From: Dehalococcoidia bacterium
Lineage (GTDB): Bacteria; Chloroflexota; Dehalococcoidia; DSTF01; JACRBR01
Assembly: GCA_021731085.1 (NCBI GenBank)
Contig: JAKFYB010000025.1
Coordinates: 1-64,000, forward strand
Direction: 5' to 3'
DNA length: 64,000 bases
The notes under the pieces are model-generated. The model searched no databases and was not told the origin of the DNA. It saw only the letters and a list, made by a program, of their open reading frames with translations. Positions 63,921-64,000 of this stretch are shown here, one piece after another (within the stretch, counting starts at the first letter, position 1; the number at the start of each line of letters is the position of its first letter). The position numbers were made by a program, and so were the translations under genes.

Positions 63921-64000
63921 ATGAGCGAGACACTCCGCTGGTGGTTCACCCTTACAGCGATCGGCATCCTTATGCTGCCGCTCTGCCTCGCCATGCTCCG
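63921..64000 (+). CDS. N-terminus of a membrane protein, possibly DUF2298 (partial)
   Basis: An ATG at 63921 opens a frame that runs off the right edge after 26 codons: MSETLRWWFTLTAIGI, then LMLPLCLAML. A Trp-Trp pair followed by a hydrophobic helix with LPLC resembles the first helix of DUF2298 multi-pass membrane proteins, which are common in Chloroflexota. The similarity is short, so the family is tentative. A weak SD (TAGGA) lies just upstream and a terminator separates it from ftsY. Confidence 0.45.
   Translation, partial: MSETLRWWFTLTAIGILMLPLCLAML

Overview
This is a G+C-rich bacterial chromosome segment (roughly 60-65% by eye) with dense, short, mostly overlapping genes. It carries core housekeeping functions plus several accessory clusters. 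No tRNA, CRISPR array, insertion sequence or prophage gene was seen. The gene content suggests a Chloroflexota bacterium, probably near the Dehalococcoidia: a DUF3090 protein, a CopC/CopD/cytochrome fusion, a G5/3D protein next to ksgA-ispE, a large (267 nt) SRP RNA, a two-subunit class I fumarase, LPxTG-like tails, and the start of what looks like a DUF2298 protein. That placement is inference.

Layout. 1-5.8 kb: a partial thioesterase-like gene, a hydrolase-LuxR regulator, a secreted collagen-like protein, a subtilase fused to a nuclease-like domain, and a secreted FxLYD-like protein. 5.8-16.7 kb: pyruvate phosphate dikinase, a nucleotidyltransferase, a 5'-3' exonuclease, and a minus-strand TCA cluster (malate dehydrogenase, both fumarase subunits, with a GNAT, a cupin and a DinB protein). 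16.7-22.3 kb: an atypical MurE-like ligase, a class III aminotransferase, a PAP2 protein, a tiny Cys/Arg-rich ORF with its own promoter and terminator, and a GltD-type oxidoreductase. 22.4-27.9 kb: a five-gene copper operon. 28-30.6 kb: small regulators, DinB and VOC proteins. 30.6-37 kb: a six-gene operon lipB-lipA-E3-E1alpha-E1beta-E2, which makes lipoate and the pyruvate dehydrogenase complex that uses it. 37-44.8 kb: an LPxTG-like DUF4397 surface protein divergent from an ECF sigma/anti-sigma pair, a second GltD paralogue, a peroxiredoxin, and a MaoC/MaoC/thioesterase/sulfurtransferase operon. 44.8-55.3 kb: a metalloprotease/AlkA/nitrilase operon, SRP RNA, G5/3D protein, ksgA, ispE, a PHP protein and a DinG-type exonuclease-helicase. 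55.3-64 kb: a VTT membrane protein, the cca operon with a PHD-like zinc protein, then rnc-smc-ftsY.

Two features recur. First, many genes have a TAnnnT -10 box only 6-9 bases before the start codon, which predicts leaderless mRNAs. Second, co-directional neighbours often overlap by ATGA, GTGA or TGATG, which predicts translational coupling. The SRP RNA and FtsY both belong to the protein-targeting pathway, though they lie about 15 kb apart. Items most worth checking are the 22-codon ORF transcript at 20.6 kb, the 27-codon ORF plus terminator upstream of ppdk, the subtilase-nuclease fusion, the PHD-like zinc protein, the ftsY CTG start and the altered MurE-like ligase.
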